Positions 47,869 through 59,617 of a DNA stretch of 64,000 nucleotides are shown here, in pieces; the stretch's first letter is position 1; each line of letters begins with the position of its first letter. A model generated the notes under the pieces. That model was given only the letters and a program-made list of their open reading frames with translations, was not told where the DNA came from and ran no database searches. Position numbers and translations under genes: made by a program. Origin of the DNA: Zantedeschia hybrid cultivar (lineage: Eukaryota; Streptophyta; Magnoliopsida; Alismatales; Araceae); NCBI GenBank assembly GCA_030544215.1, contig JARZZO010000016.1, positions 57,763,501 to 57,827,500 of the forward strand. Direction: 5' to 3'.

Positions 47869-49761
47869 CATAGTTGTCAAGGTAAGGCGACCAAGGCATG
47901 CTTGGGGTTTTGGACCCCCTAAGCGCTTAGGTGTCTGCCTAGGCGTCAACTCCATAATATAATTTTTAATATAATATAATATATATATATATATAACAGA
48001 ATTTTTTGGTGGCACGTGTCAACACAAGAATTCTCTGTTTCCCGTCTAAATTCTCTTTCTCTCTTCCTTTCTTGTTAATGCCTATGTCTCTTATTAATTC
48101 TCTCTCATTGATTTTCTCTCTCCTCCTCTTTTTCATTAATTCTCTCTCTCACCATCTCTCTCTCATTAATTCTCTATCTCCCCTATATCTCTACTTAAGT
48201 ATTATTATTATTATTATTATTATCTTCTTCTTCTTCTTCTTTCATATTTTCTCACCCTATTAACATGTCTATCTCATATTGTTTCTATCCCCTATTATTA
48301 TTATTGTTGTTATTGCAATCTCTTCAGATAATAATAACTAATTTTAATATCATCATCATAATCATCATTATTATGGTAATTTCATGAGATAATAATAACT
48401 AATTTTGATATTATTATTATTAAAAGATTAATATCAAAATGGTAGTCTCATGGGATAATAATAACTAATTTTGATATTATTATTATTATTATTATTATTA
48501 TCATCATTATCTCTCATTCTCCTCTTTAACATTTTTCTCTCTCCCTATTAATATTTTTATCTCTTATTTTTTTATCACCTATTATTATTATCATTGTTGT
48601 TGTTGTTGTTGTTGTTGTTATTGTTGCAATCTCTGGGGATAATAATAACTAATTTTGACATCATTATCATCATTATTATTATTAAGAATCTTATGAGATA
48701 ATAATAATTAATTTTGATATTATTAATATTATTATTTTTAAAATAATTATTATTAATATTATTATTGTTATTAATGAGACTAGTCTTTCTCTCACTTTTC
48801 TCACTCATATTATTGTTATTGTTGTTGTTATTGTTATTATTAGTATTATTATTATTGGGACAGTCTTTTAGGATAATAATAATAAATTTTAATATTTACT
48901 ATCATTATTGAGATTATTTTATAAGATAATAATAACTAATTTTATTATTAACGAGACCAATCTCAATCTATATTTTAACACAATATTTATTAGGATTATT
49001 GCATGCGATAATAATAATAATAACCTTCACTTCACTTTTTAGTTTTCTCTCTCAATCTATATTTCAATTGAACACAATGGCTCTAAACTTCTAATGTTTA
49101 CCAAACAGCTAACCTAATATTTATAGAAAAAAATATTAGTATTTCTAAATATATATTCTTCTATAATTATTTTATTCATTCCTCCAAAAAGTGTAAAAGA
49201 TTAGTTTCACTTATATTAACTATAATTTTTTTATTCAAATATGTTAACTCGTCGTGCATTGCATGGGATTGCGACTAGTGTATATATATGTGTGTATATA
49301 TGTGTATAATTATATATATGTATTTATATTTATATAATTATATGTATGTATATGTATATATATATACATGTATTAATATGTATTTATATAATTATATATA
49401 TGTGTATAATCTACATATATATATATATATATGTAGATATTACAGAGAGAGAGAGAGAGGGGTAGGGGACCTTGGATTTCATGCAATGTGGGCGTCTAGG
49501 CAGGTGCCTTAGCGGGCGCCTTTTGGGCTGTTGGAAAGGCGGCCTAGCGCCTTGCTGTTGGAAAACTGCTTAGGCACCTAGCAACGCCTATCCGAGTCTA
49601 TTGAGCTCTTTATGGTAGCTAGTCTAGGTAGATTCCTAATAGTATTGGCAAATCTTTCTTTGCTTAAAAGAAAGGAGAACTAACTCGATGGTTGACCAAG
49701 CCATTCAATGACATTGATTTTTCCTAGACCTCAAAGATTGGTGGGCGCCTTGTCAACTATG
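47869..49761. mobile_element. CATAGTTGTCAAGG-ended inverted-repeat element
   Basis: It begins CATAGTTGTCAAGGTAAGGCG and ends CGCCTTGTCAACTATG, a terminal inverted repeat of about 21 bases. Inside each end are GGCGCC/GCCTAGGCG words. The middle is filled by ATT, TTC and TTG trinucleotide repeats and AT-rich spacers and by a (TA)n-(GA)n tract at 49280-49460. Flanking octamers CAACTGGG and CAACTCTC agree at 5 of 8. No coding region is present, so it is a non-autonomous element; superfamily not fixed. Confidence 0.55.
48180..49030. repeat. ATT/AAT trinucleotide repeat block
   Basis: Multiple runs of ATTATT, TTCTTC and GTTGTT with a recurring phrase GATAATAATAACTAATTTT (about 48330, 48390, 48455, 48640, 48920), which shows a larger unit of roughly 60-250 bases was itself amplified. 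Confidence 0.8.
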
Positions 49762-50344
49762 CAACTCTCTTCCTTTCAAGGTGAGAGCTCAAAGAAGTAT
49801 AGCGGAATAAAACAAGCTCTCTCATACTCTTCTCACAGACTCTCTCTTTAGCAGGAAGAAGGCTTGTTTTGAGCAATAGAGAGTGGAGCATTTTGAAATT
49901 TGAATTCTCTTAAATGCTTTGTTATCTTCCTCTTTCGTTGGATGCCTCTCTATATTTAGATGAGCATGAATCCATCCAATGAGGTAGACCTTCTATCCAT
50001 TGTCTCTTACAGCTTCTGTTGAGTCTAACGTTAACCATGGTGAGTGTAAGGTAAAAAAGGTTGAGTTCAACGTTATTCGACTTCAGTCTTGCTTAGAGAG
50101 AGCTGTAGTAGACATGGGCCACTTTCAACTTGAAGTTTCTATGTGTTGTCCACTTATCTCTCAAATTTGGTCGTGCGAACCTCATCTAACCCTGTAGAAT
50201 TTTCAAAAATAGAAAGTTCCCATCTCGTATTCCGACTAGAGGGTAGGTGAGTGGCAGTAGATCTACAAAAGCAGATGAGACACGTACTAGATAGTATCTG
50301 GTGGGTGGTGCCAGGAAGATAAATAGTGTCTTTATTCAGTTTAC

Positions 50345-51045
50345 TTTATATGTATTTAAAAAATTGATTAAGTTAAGAAATGATGGTGGTCTGCTAATCG
50401 ATTCTAGGATAGGCATTAAACACTAACTTAAAGACACAATTAATTGTTGCGCAAAAGATACAGCAAAGTAATACAGATAATCGATTAGATGTAAGTATAA
50501 AATTGATTCAAGATAAGGAACATAATCAATGCATGATCAATTCAAAGATAACTTATTAATCAATTAAAGTAATCAGGTTTAGAATAGACAATACAATCAA
50601 TTAGGCAACATACATATAATCGATTTCAAAATAAGAGGATAATCAATTTTAGAATAAGTCATGAAATCGATTAGATAAAATCAAATAATTGATTCAGCAA
50701 GAGAGTGTAATCAGAGTCAAAAGAAAGCAGGAAATCAATTTACACACAATAGTTAATTGAAGAGAGATCCCGTTGTAAATTGATTTATAGGAATGCAGAC
50801 ACCCAATTAAAAATAGGCAGTAAATCGATTCTAGAATATATGGCTAATCAATTTAATAGATAAGGATAATCTAAGGAGATCATTTGTAAATCGATTCAGA
50901 AACATACCGTTAATCGATCAGAACAATGCGGGTAATCAATCGCTGAAAAATAATTTATAATCGATGTGGCACAAATTGCTAATCGATAACTTAAAGCACT
51001 GATAATCGATTAAGTTTAAAACAATAAATTGATTTGTGCTCAACA
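50345..51045. repeat. Interspersed array of ATCGATT palindromic words
   Basis: About twenty copies of (T)AATCGATT or one-base variants (AATCAATT, AAATTGATT) are spaced about 20-60 bases apart, for example at 50396, 50478, 50620, 50673, 50823, 50888, 50911, 50956, 50981 and 51002. The words between them differ, so this is not a simple tandem repeat. It resembles the subterminal binding-site zone of a transposon and lies about 800 bases before the TNP2 remnant. Confidence 0.65.
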
Positions 51046-51135
51046 GTGAATTACTTCGGCGCCGCAACACATTTTGTTCTCTCATCTTCAATATATGGTT
51101 AAACCACACCAACTACTCGTGTCGTACCATAGTAT

Positions 51136-51139
<4 letters not shown>

Positions 51140-51203
<64 letters not shown>

Positions 51204-51280
51204 ATCTATCTATCTATCTTATATATCTAACTACCTATCTTATATATCTACTTATCTATCTATATATGTGGATGTAGTTG
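51140..51280. repeat. (CT)n(TA)n and TATC microsatellite
   Basis: A CT run (51139-51170), a TA run (51171-51200) and TATC repeats. Low-complexity frames across it are artefacts. Confidence 0.9.
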
Positions 51281-51559
51281 TAGATGTGATGTGATGTGGA
51301 TGTGGATGTAGACACGATTTTTTTTGTGGATGTAGATGTGATATGTTCTTTTCTATAAGGATGTATGTAAATAGGTAGGTGTACAAATGTGGATAATGTA
51401 TAATTTTTAGGAGAGATATTGTCAAAAAAAAATTTAGAAGTGTGGATGATTATTAAATGATAATGAACCGAGTATAATCGAGTCGAATTCGCTCATGTTC
51501 AACCCTTGACTCGATTAATGAACCGAGGTCGATTTTTTGTTCAAGCTTGTTCATTTAAC

Positions 51560-51760
51560 TTATATCTATCTTATATCTAAATAGATAGATATATAGATAG
51601 GTAGATATAAAGATATGTAGATATATAGATAGATAGATATATAAATATAAGATAGGTAGATACATAGATACATATAAGATAAATAGATATAAGTTAGATA
51701 GTTATATACTAGATATAAGATACATAGATAGATATAAGATAGATAGCTGTAAGATTTTGT
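51560..51760. repeat. GATA-rich microsatellite
   Basis: Runs of GATAGATA and TAGATATAAGATA. No coding potential. Confidence 0.8.
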
Positions 51761-51847
51761 ATATGGTGTGCATGCGTCCTGTTAAAGGGAGTTTTTTTTT
51801 AAATTTTAAATATATAATAATGAACAGTGTTTTTATTATAGGTTGGA

Positions 51848-54149
51848 ATGGCTGAATTAGATAAAAGTTGGATGGATATTCATGATACAATGTCTGTTGA
51901 ATATCAAAATAGAGTTCGACAGTTTCTAGAGCATTTTATGATGATAGGAGAGAATATAGATATGGACTTAACAAGGAGTTAATTCGTGCAAGAGATGTTT
52001 TAATATAGAGAAGCTGACTAAAGAACACGTGTTAGACCATCTTGTGCAAAATGATGTGTGGTTACGACATAGAACATGGGTATCTCAGGACGAACCACCA
52101 GTAGAAAGACATGTACAAATAGTAGAACAAGCATATGTAGAAGAACACATTGTACTCTTTTAACTTTGAAAGTCAAAGAAGATCAAGAGCCAAACGAAAA
52201 GGCAAAAGGTTATATAATATGTTGAAGGATACAGAAACACCTATTCATGAGAACTATCCGAACTTTTCAAAAATGAAATCGTTGTTACGGCTGTTATAGA
52301 TTAAATCTGAAAATCATATGATATGTAACAATATGAACATGGTTCTTGAACCTTTTAAGGGCTTATAATTTGTTGTTGCATTTGTACCTAAAAATTAATA
52401 TGAATTAAAGAAGGATATCAAAAAATTAGGTCTTAATTTTGAGAAGAGTGATGCATGTGAAAATGATTGTGTGTTGTTCTAGAAAGATAACAAGGACAAA
52501 GATAGGTGTTCATAATGTCAAGAGGCTTGATACATCGACACTACTCAAAGAGGTGAAAAGTAGGTGGTGAAGAAAGTCTTAAGATAATTTCCGGTTAACG
52601 ATAGATTGTAGCATTTGTTTATGTCTTTCAAGATAGTTCAGTGGATGATATGATATAGTACTTGCCGATCCTATCAAGATAAGGATGAAATACGTAATCT
52701 AGTGGATGCTTTGGCATAGAAGAATTTTGATGATATACATCCAGAGTTTGCAAGAGAAACTCGCAATGTGCGATTGAGGTTAACTAGCGATGGATTCAAC
52801 CTATTTAGAAACATGAGTTTCACGTACAATATATAGCATACAATATTAATAACTTATAATTTACTGTCTTGAATGTGTATAAATTATACATACATGATGA
52901 TGTCACTATTGATTCCTAGTCCTAAAGCGCTAGGGAATATTATTGATGTGTACCTTTAACTCTTGATAGAATAGTTGAAAGATTTGTGTTGCAATGGTGT
53001 ACAAGCATATAATGTTGTAAAGAAACAAAATTTTCAGTTACAAGTGGTGTTGTTTTGCATTATCAATGACTTTCCAGTATATGTAAATTTATTTGGATGA
53101 AGTACCAAAGGTAAATTTGCTTATCCTACCTGTAATGACATGACATATGCACGGTGGTTAAAGCACAGCAGAAAATTTAGTTATCTTAAACATCGTCGCT
53201 TCTTACCAATTCAACACAAGTAGAGACAAAGTGTCTACAAGAATAGGTTTGATGGCAGATGTAACAAGAGCGTCTCAGAAGGCGTCAAACCATCATTATT
53301 GTCAGGTTACGATGTATGGAGGCAGTAACAATATATCACAGACATGAAGTTTAGAAAGTTTTTTAAGAAACATTTAAAAAATCTACCCAGCAATTAGAAA
53401 AAATAGAGTATCTTCTTCAGGTTGTTGCTATATTGGACTTCTCTTCCCATCATATTGTCATGCACATTAAACAAATGTGTGTGATAAAATACGAAATATA
53501 TTCAATATGTCTAAGAATGAAAAAGATAACTCAAAGTCAAGATAAGATTTACATGACTGGGGGATACGTCATAAGTTACATCATGAGTAGATTTTTGTTA
53601 AGAAGTATAAGTTACTTGGGGCCGTATATATATTGAGCAAAACTCAGAAACAAAATATATATGCATTCTTAAAGGACCTTAAGGTTCCAAATAGGTACTC
53701 ATTATGTTTCTCTTGAAGAGTAGAATTTAAGAGTGAAAAGTCATAACTGTCATGTTTACATATAAGAGCTACTTTGCTTAGCCATCCGGAGAAATGTAGT
53801 AAAGGAGTTGGCAGATCCAATCACTGAGCTGAGTCAATATTTCAAAGTTTTATATTTGAAAGTATTAACTTTGCAAAGTGGGCAGAAATTAGAAACAATT
53901 ATTGTGAACATCTTATGCAAGTTGGAGTAACTTCTTCGGCCATCTTTTTTTTATGTCATGATTTATTTGATAGTACACTTCATATATGAGGCAAGGATGG
54001 CCAGACCAATTCATTATCAATAGATGTACCTTGTTGAAAGGTACATGAAAAAACTAAAATATTATGTAGGGAACAAAATCTGCCCAGAAAGTTTAATAAT
54101 ACAAGGGTATTTGTTAGATGAGACTAGCACTTTTGTTTCACTTTATAAA
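51848..54149 (+). pseudogene. TNP2-type CACTA transposase, degenerate
   Basis: A ruined transposase of the En/Spm (CACTA) type. Reading the plus strand across stops and frameshifts, the N-terminal transposase-associated domain is visible at 51848-51990 (DKSWMDIHDTMSVEYQNRV). The TNP2 catalytic region follows: FSKMKSLLRLL and LGLNFEKSDACENDCVL (52260-52470), INDFPVYVNLFG and WLKHSRKFSYLKHRRFLPI (53060-53215), and the C-terminal part AIRRNVVKELADPITELSQY to LVERYMKKLKYYVGNK (53780-54080). I counted more than ten in-frame stops and several shifts, so no active protein is possible. The order and spacing match an intact TNP2 of usual length. Terminal repeats were not found. Confidence 0.82.
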
Positions 54150-55282
54150 TAAAAATTGGAGTCATTTTTTAACCGACCGTATCGAAAAAAGTGTATTCAT
54201 TTTAGGAAAATATACTTTTCTTGAAAAATATGTGATTAAAGTATAATTAAATCATTACTTTTTAAATTCATGAAGATCTTAAAGATTCTTTCAATAAATT
54301 TAGATTTATTTATGAAAAATACGTTAAGATGAAAAAGTGTGATCAAATCATAATCTTTTACAAAATGCAGATTTGTGTTACACTGCTGTGTACTAATTTT
54401 TAAATAACTTAGATCATTTAAGTCTTAAAGAATTAAAAAATTAAATATTATATAATACATTAAGATTTTAATGTCTTAACGATTTAATATTTCACAGCTT
54501 ATCACTTTAGTACTTATATTTCCAAGTTAAAAGGTGAAGTGGCAAAATTATAATTCTTTCGAAGAAAAATTGCCGCCTTTATTATGACAGGACGAGTAAG
54601 ACAAAGAGGATAAATTAGGTATTCTAAGAAGTTTGGTGACGTAGAGGACGGGAAAATAAATATCTCCATGAAATAGGGAACTGTCGGTACTGTGATTTTT
54701 GACATGGAGGAGGAAATAAGTGGCCTTCCTGTTAGGAACTGTTGGGCAAAAATTTCAACATAGTTATATGACAAGTATATGAGATATCTATATTCATATT
54801 GTAAATTAATTTTTTACTGAATAATATAAAATTAAATAAAATATATTCTAGTAATTTATATTATCATTTATATATATTAATGTCAGACTCAAGTTAGATT
54901 AAGTTAGTCGATTTTCAACTCAATCCAATCCATCTAAAATCGAGTTGAAAGACCCCTCAACTCTGGTCTAACCCAACACTAACTTGATTGGATTCAACTT
55001 GACCCAATTATCGGATTGACCGACTCAAATTTAAGTTGACCCACCCAAAAGTTGAAACCCTAAAGAAAATTATAGAAATACTATTGGGACACAAGTAGAA
55101 GACCGACAATTGTCAAAAATTGTCGCCGAGATTGTCTGTCTAGACAAACTGAGGAAGAGCACCGTCAACCACGGGCATAGATGGGTTGTGCATACAAAGC
55201 AACCATTGCCGAAATAACATGCTCGGATGCCTTCTGGTAATCTGAACGACATCATTCACTTGGCTCAATGCTTCTCTATAAT
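54150..55282. other. Intergenic AT-rich region
   Basis: 54880-55050 repeats CAACTCGA/TGACCCAA words. No gene could be supported. Confidence 0.4.
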
Positions 55283-55516
55283 CAGTGGCGGATCTAACGT
55301 TAATTCAGTGAGGGTCTGAGACTGCACTGAATTTTGTCAAAACCACTAGTCCAATTCAATGCAATATCGTTCGGAACCTTATTGACCCAGTTCAGGGTCC
55401 TACTGATTTAACTCAAAGACTCCATATGTCCTAATTCAAGATTCTACTGAACCAACCATACTTACAACTTAATGTCCGAATAACTCTAGGGGACAAAATT
55501 TTTATGTCTACCACTG
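55283..55516. mobile_element. hAT-like MITE, copy 3
   Basis: CAGTGGCGGATCTAACG at left and GTCTACCACTG at right form the terminal inverted repeat. Flanking octamers TCTATAAT (55275-55282) and TGTATAAT (55517-55524) match at 7 of 8. The interior matches 3092-3304 closely. It abuts the RNase H remnant. Confidence 0.75.
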
Positions 55517-55659
55517 TGTATAATATAACACATTCTGAAAAGTTTGATGCGACTCTGTTCTCGAGGCCAAAATTATTCATCAAACTGTTGCTAGAAGACC
55601 CCTTGCACTATCACTTCACGCGTGTAGTCCAAAGTGGGATGCCTCTGTTCTTGAGGTTG

Positions 55660-56060
55660 AGATTGAGGCATCCCAAAATCAATGTGGACAGAGCTATGTC
55701 ACCAGCTAGTGGACCTAGAGGTATCATGCTCACAGACTCGACTGGTATCCTACGGCAATGCATCACTAAAGTCTATAGAAGCACATGTCCACAACTGAAG
55801 CCTTCCTCTAAGCTATGCAATTTGCAAGATCCACGAACTCTCAGACTACATTTGAATGTGATGGCCTCTATATCATCGTAGCTATCGCCAACCAAGTATC
55901 TCCTCATTGCAGAGCTAAGTATATTATTCATAGATGCCAAGCTCTCTTTACAGTGTACCTATCTATGTGTTAGTGGTCTGTATTCTCCAAAAATGTAATA
56001 TTGTGGCCTACGAGTTAGCCAAACTTTTTCGTACTATAGAACAAAGGAAAGGGAATCTTC
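55660..56060 (+). pseudogene. Retrotransposon RNase H domain, frameshifted
   Basis: Plus-strand phrases PKINVDRAMSP, TDSTGILRQCITKVYRSTCP and LRLHLNVMAS, then in a shifted frame IIVAIANQVSPHCRAKYIIH and RCQAL, then NIVAYELAKL, follow the order of the RVT_3-type RNase H found at the end of plant LINEs (core 'NVDGA', 'GD' strand and final 'H/N..A..LAK'). Two frameshifts are needed. No reverse transcriptase is visible upstream. Confidence 0.55.
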
Positions 56061-56209
56061 TAGACCTCTTCTCTATGTATTCTTATGCGCTTCTCAAACA
56101 CATGAAAGGAAGAGACGATAGAGTACGGTCGTGTTATGTTATCTTAAAGTCAAATGACTTATTCACCGTTTCTCATGTATCTGGAGATGCACCAAAGATC
56201 TAAAGGAAG

Positions 56210-57260
56210 ATCTAGAGCATAATTAGTTAAATACTTCATAATATACATATAATTTACGATTTTACGTACTTTTAAATTTTTGAATAAAAACTCCCCTTTG
56301 CCGCATCAAATTGAAAGATAGGGAAAAATACTCGTCCTTTTGACACTAACCATTTTACCTTTAATAGTTACTGTTTAACATACTATATTATTGAATTAAA
56401 ATAAGATTTTTACTATATAAATATCATAGAATATGAGATTCTATGATAAAAACCTCACTTTCTTAATAAAAACTCATAATTTGATCAGTAACTATTTATT
56501 ATAAGATTTAGTTATTATTTTAACTTTTAAAATTCTTGATAAAAAATTATAGAATGTCTTTTTTAATATATTTTATAATTTTTTAATTATTCGACCGAAT
56601 GTTTGACCATCTTAAGAATCATATCTGAATATGTTTTTGTCAAATAATATCTATATCATATTCAAATAACTATGATCGAGAGACCTTCCCATTTCACAAT
56701 GAGCGTGGGTTCAATCAACGCAGGATTAGATGGGAGTCAGTCAGTGTACAGAGAAGGGGGAGGTGGGTCCCACATGCACTTTTATACATCACGTCAAATC
56801 TTTACATATAAGAGATTGTCCGTCCTGTATTGAGATCATCTGGACCGTTGTGCATCCCCAGACTCAACGAACCTGATGTACTTACTTTGTCCTTTCACTT
56901 CAAACCAAAATGACCTATTTATCTTCTCTTTGTTGAGTCTTGAGGGTATCCTTATGATGACTTAGACAAAACTGTCTAGACGATCTACCCCTCTCTGTAT
57001 TATTGGAGTCCAATCCAAATGTGCACAGAAAAGATCTATCTCTTTTCTTTCACCACAAGGACGCCATCCGGACCTGTCAGGGTATCCATTTGTAGCCTTA
57101 CTACTGATGGATTATCTATCAATTTCTAACATCTAAAAAGGTAAAGAAATTATATACCACACGACCAATGATGCAAAGTAAAGTAAAAGATCCATATAGA
57201 TACACTGACAGGTCCAAATTTGATAAAACAACCATCATATAAAAGAGTGCAGTAAAAGAT
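56210..57260. other. Intergenic, no recognisable feature
   Basis: AT-rich, with only short frames. Nothing is supported. Confidence 0.45.
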
Positions 57261-57264
57261 CCAA

Positions 57265-57271
57265 ATCCCTT

Positions 57272-57303
<32 letters not shown>

Positions 57304-57860
57304 TCTCTCTCTTTCCATTCATTTCCAGGAAGCCTCCTCTTTCTCCTTTCTTCTCGACTTCTTCTCCCCGACCAGTATTTGAAAAGCCCGCCCCCTCCTT
57401 CCTCGGGCCCCTTCAATGCCGCCGCCTCTTCTGCATGTGATTTCGGCCGCAATGCGTAGTTTCACCTCACCTTGTCCGTCCGTGACTCGCGACAACCCGA
57501 CAAGTATCCCCAAAAGGAGATAGAAGGGTAACATCCCCATCACACAGAGCCGGAGTCACGAGCAAGTCCGGCACAACCAGTCTAAAAATTCTACCGTCCT
57601 GCCTCAAATTACGGCGACAAGGTAGCTCTTGTTATTAATCTCGCCAGTGCTGTCATCTTCTCATTCCTCGCCAAATTCTTGGTGCTGACTAACTTGTATG
57701 GTTGTATGACTAATAACTTGTAGCTATTGGCCAAATCCCAAGTGTGGAGATTTACCCACCAAGGAGGAGGGCAGTGTGGAAGAACTTGCTTGGAAATCAC
57801 GGTGGACCCATCAGCCTCTAGGTAGGTTTTGACGTCCAGATTACCAAAATCTAAAACCAT
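57265..57860 (+). other. GC-rich patch with 5-prime-UTR-like CT tract; possible gene fragment
   Basis: A (CT)n tract (57270-57320) is followed by GC-rich sequence and an ATG at about 57417 opening a 35-codon frame. Downstream a plus frame near 57610-57720 reads KVALVINLASAVIFSFLAKF, a hydrophobic stretch, then stops. This looks like a leader plus broken exons, but I recognise no family. Minus-strand frames are of similar length and equally unconvincing. Confidence 0.25.
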
Positions 57861-59470
57861 TAATGTTTTGTTCTAATTCATCAATTGAAAATCTCTTGTT
57901 GTAATCTTCTATAAAACCATCATCATTGAATTGATATTTTGACATTAGCTTCTACTGAAATGTCATCACTGATACAGTGTTCTATTGCTCAGAGTTTGAA
58001 GACAACCTATCAGATGACTCCATAAAGACAAAAAGATGAAGATTAAATAATCTCAAATTGATATTGAGGAGACAATTCTATATCTATGAAAAAGGTTCCT
58101 CTATCTTGTTCTTAACAAGAATTTTTTTTCTAAGAAAAAAGACAAAATCATGGGATCAATTTCATAGGCTAAAGCTGGTGAAAGCTTCTAATCCCTTTCC
58201 TCGACATTAGGGGGCCCCTGTTGCTAAGTGTCCAAGGTTCCTTCCCTTAACACTTTCAACAGAGCCCACAGTCTCCTCCCTCAGCATTCTTTTGGTAAAG
58301 TTTCATCAAAGCATGAAGGGAGATAAAAATAATATATGTGAGTAGGGATGAAAAAGGTTTCTTAACGGTGAGGATAATAATTATATTCTTATTCTTATCG
58401 TTAAAATAAAAAGTTTGTCCTTGACCTTACTTTATCCTTAACGTATCTACATTTTTATCCTTATCCTTAAAAATTAACAGAAATTGATACATAAAAGTTA
58501 AATTATTGGACAATATATAATCTACACATTTTTACACAACAAAATTAAATTGTAAAATTTTTATTGTACACATAGAATACAATTGTCACAAAATAAGTGT
58601 TGATATATTTATTTCTAATTTTAAATTTATCATGTGAATGAACATATAGTATAATGAAGTCAAATCTATGAAGAAAGTAAATTAACAAGTTTACTAACTA
58701 CATGTAAAAGAAAATATAAAAGATAAACATTATGCTATATATAAATATATATTAAAGTGTTTACCATAACTTTTATATTTTGCCAAAATTTTCTAAAACT
58801 TTTATATCTTCATAAATATGTTATATTGTAATGTTATAATATGAAATGTGAAATATATTTTTATAAATATATTATGTTGTGATACTACAATATAAAATTC
58901 AAAAGAACAGATAATTGGATTACGGGATATGCAATCAGCTATTTCCTTTTCTTTATCTTAAATAAAAAGATAAGGATAACTTTCTTATCTTTATCGTTAA
59001 ATTTATATCTTTATGTGTCCTATAAGCTACGGATAAGGACAGATATTTAGGTTATCTTTTTTCATTTTCATCCTTATACCTGAGAGTGGTATTTGTCTCA
59101 TTTTTTAATGTTTAATTCTAAGAGAATCTAAATTTTTAATGTATCTTGTTTTGATATTTACACTAGTAGAACTTTTAATTTCTGATCTTAAAAACCAAGC
59201 AGACACATCCTAAGTTGAGGTGTTTTGAGTGTGAGGTTTTGTCTGCTTGGAGATAGGTTACTACCCTGCTGACCCCTAATTTCCTAGCCTGCTCTCGCTT
59301 GTCCTCTACCCAACGGCCGATTTTACGCAGCTGATCCCGTGAGCACAATAAGCAGCCCCATCTTCCTGCGAACCCATGCCCTGCACCTGTCCTTTTTCTG
59401 TTGCTTCCAACGGCCAACTACCGCTTAACCAGACGCCGCAGCAACCGGCAGCAACGCTTTCTTCACATCC
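57861..59470. other. Upstream region of the GH9 gene
   Basis: Very AT-rich (58330-59160), with short words such as TTATCCTTATCCTT and its inverse. No gene is supported. The last 150 bases before 59470 are CT-rich and unique and are the likely proximal promoter. Confidence 0.45.
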
Positions 59471-59482
59471 CCTTCCTTCTTC

Positions 59483-59489
59483 TATAAAA
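59483..59489 (+). promoter_or_regulatory. TATA box of the GH9 gene
   Basis: TATAAAA lies 135 bases upstream of the start codon in a CT-rich unique stretch, giving a likely transcription start near 59515 and a leader of about 100 nt. Confidence 0.7.
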
Positions 59490-59617
59490 CCCTCCCCCTA
59501 TCATGCCCATCCTTCCCCACACCAACTCCAACCCAGTTCTGTAAGCGTGGGCGAGCAAGCAGTGGTGAGGCAGGCTAGGCTACCCCTTGCTCGCTAAGAA
59601 GACGACAAAGTTGGGAG

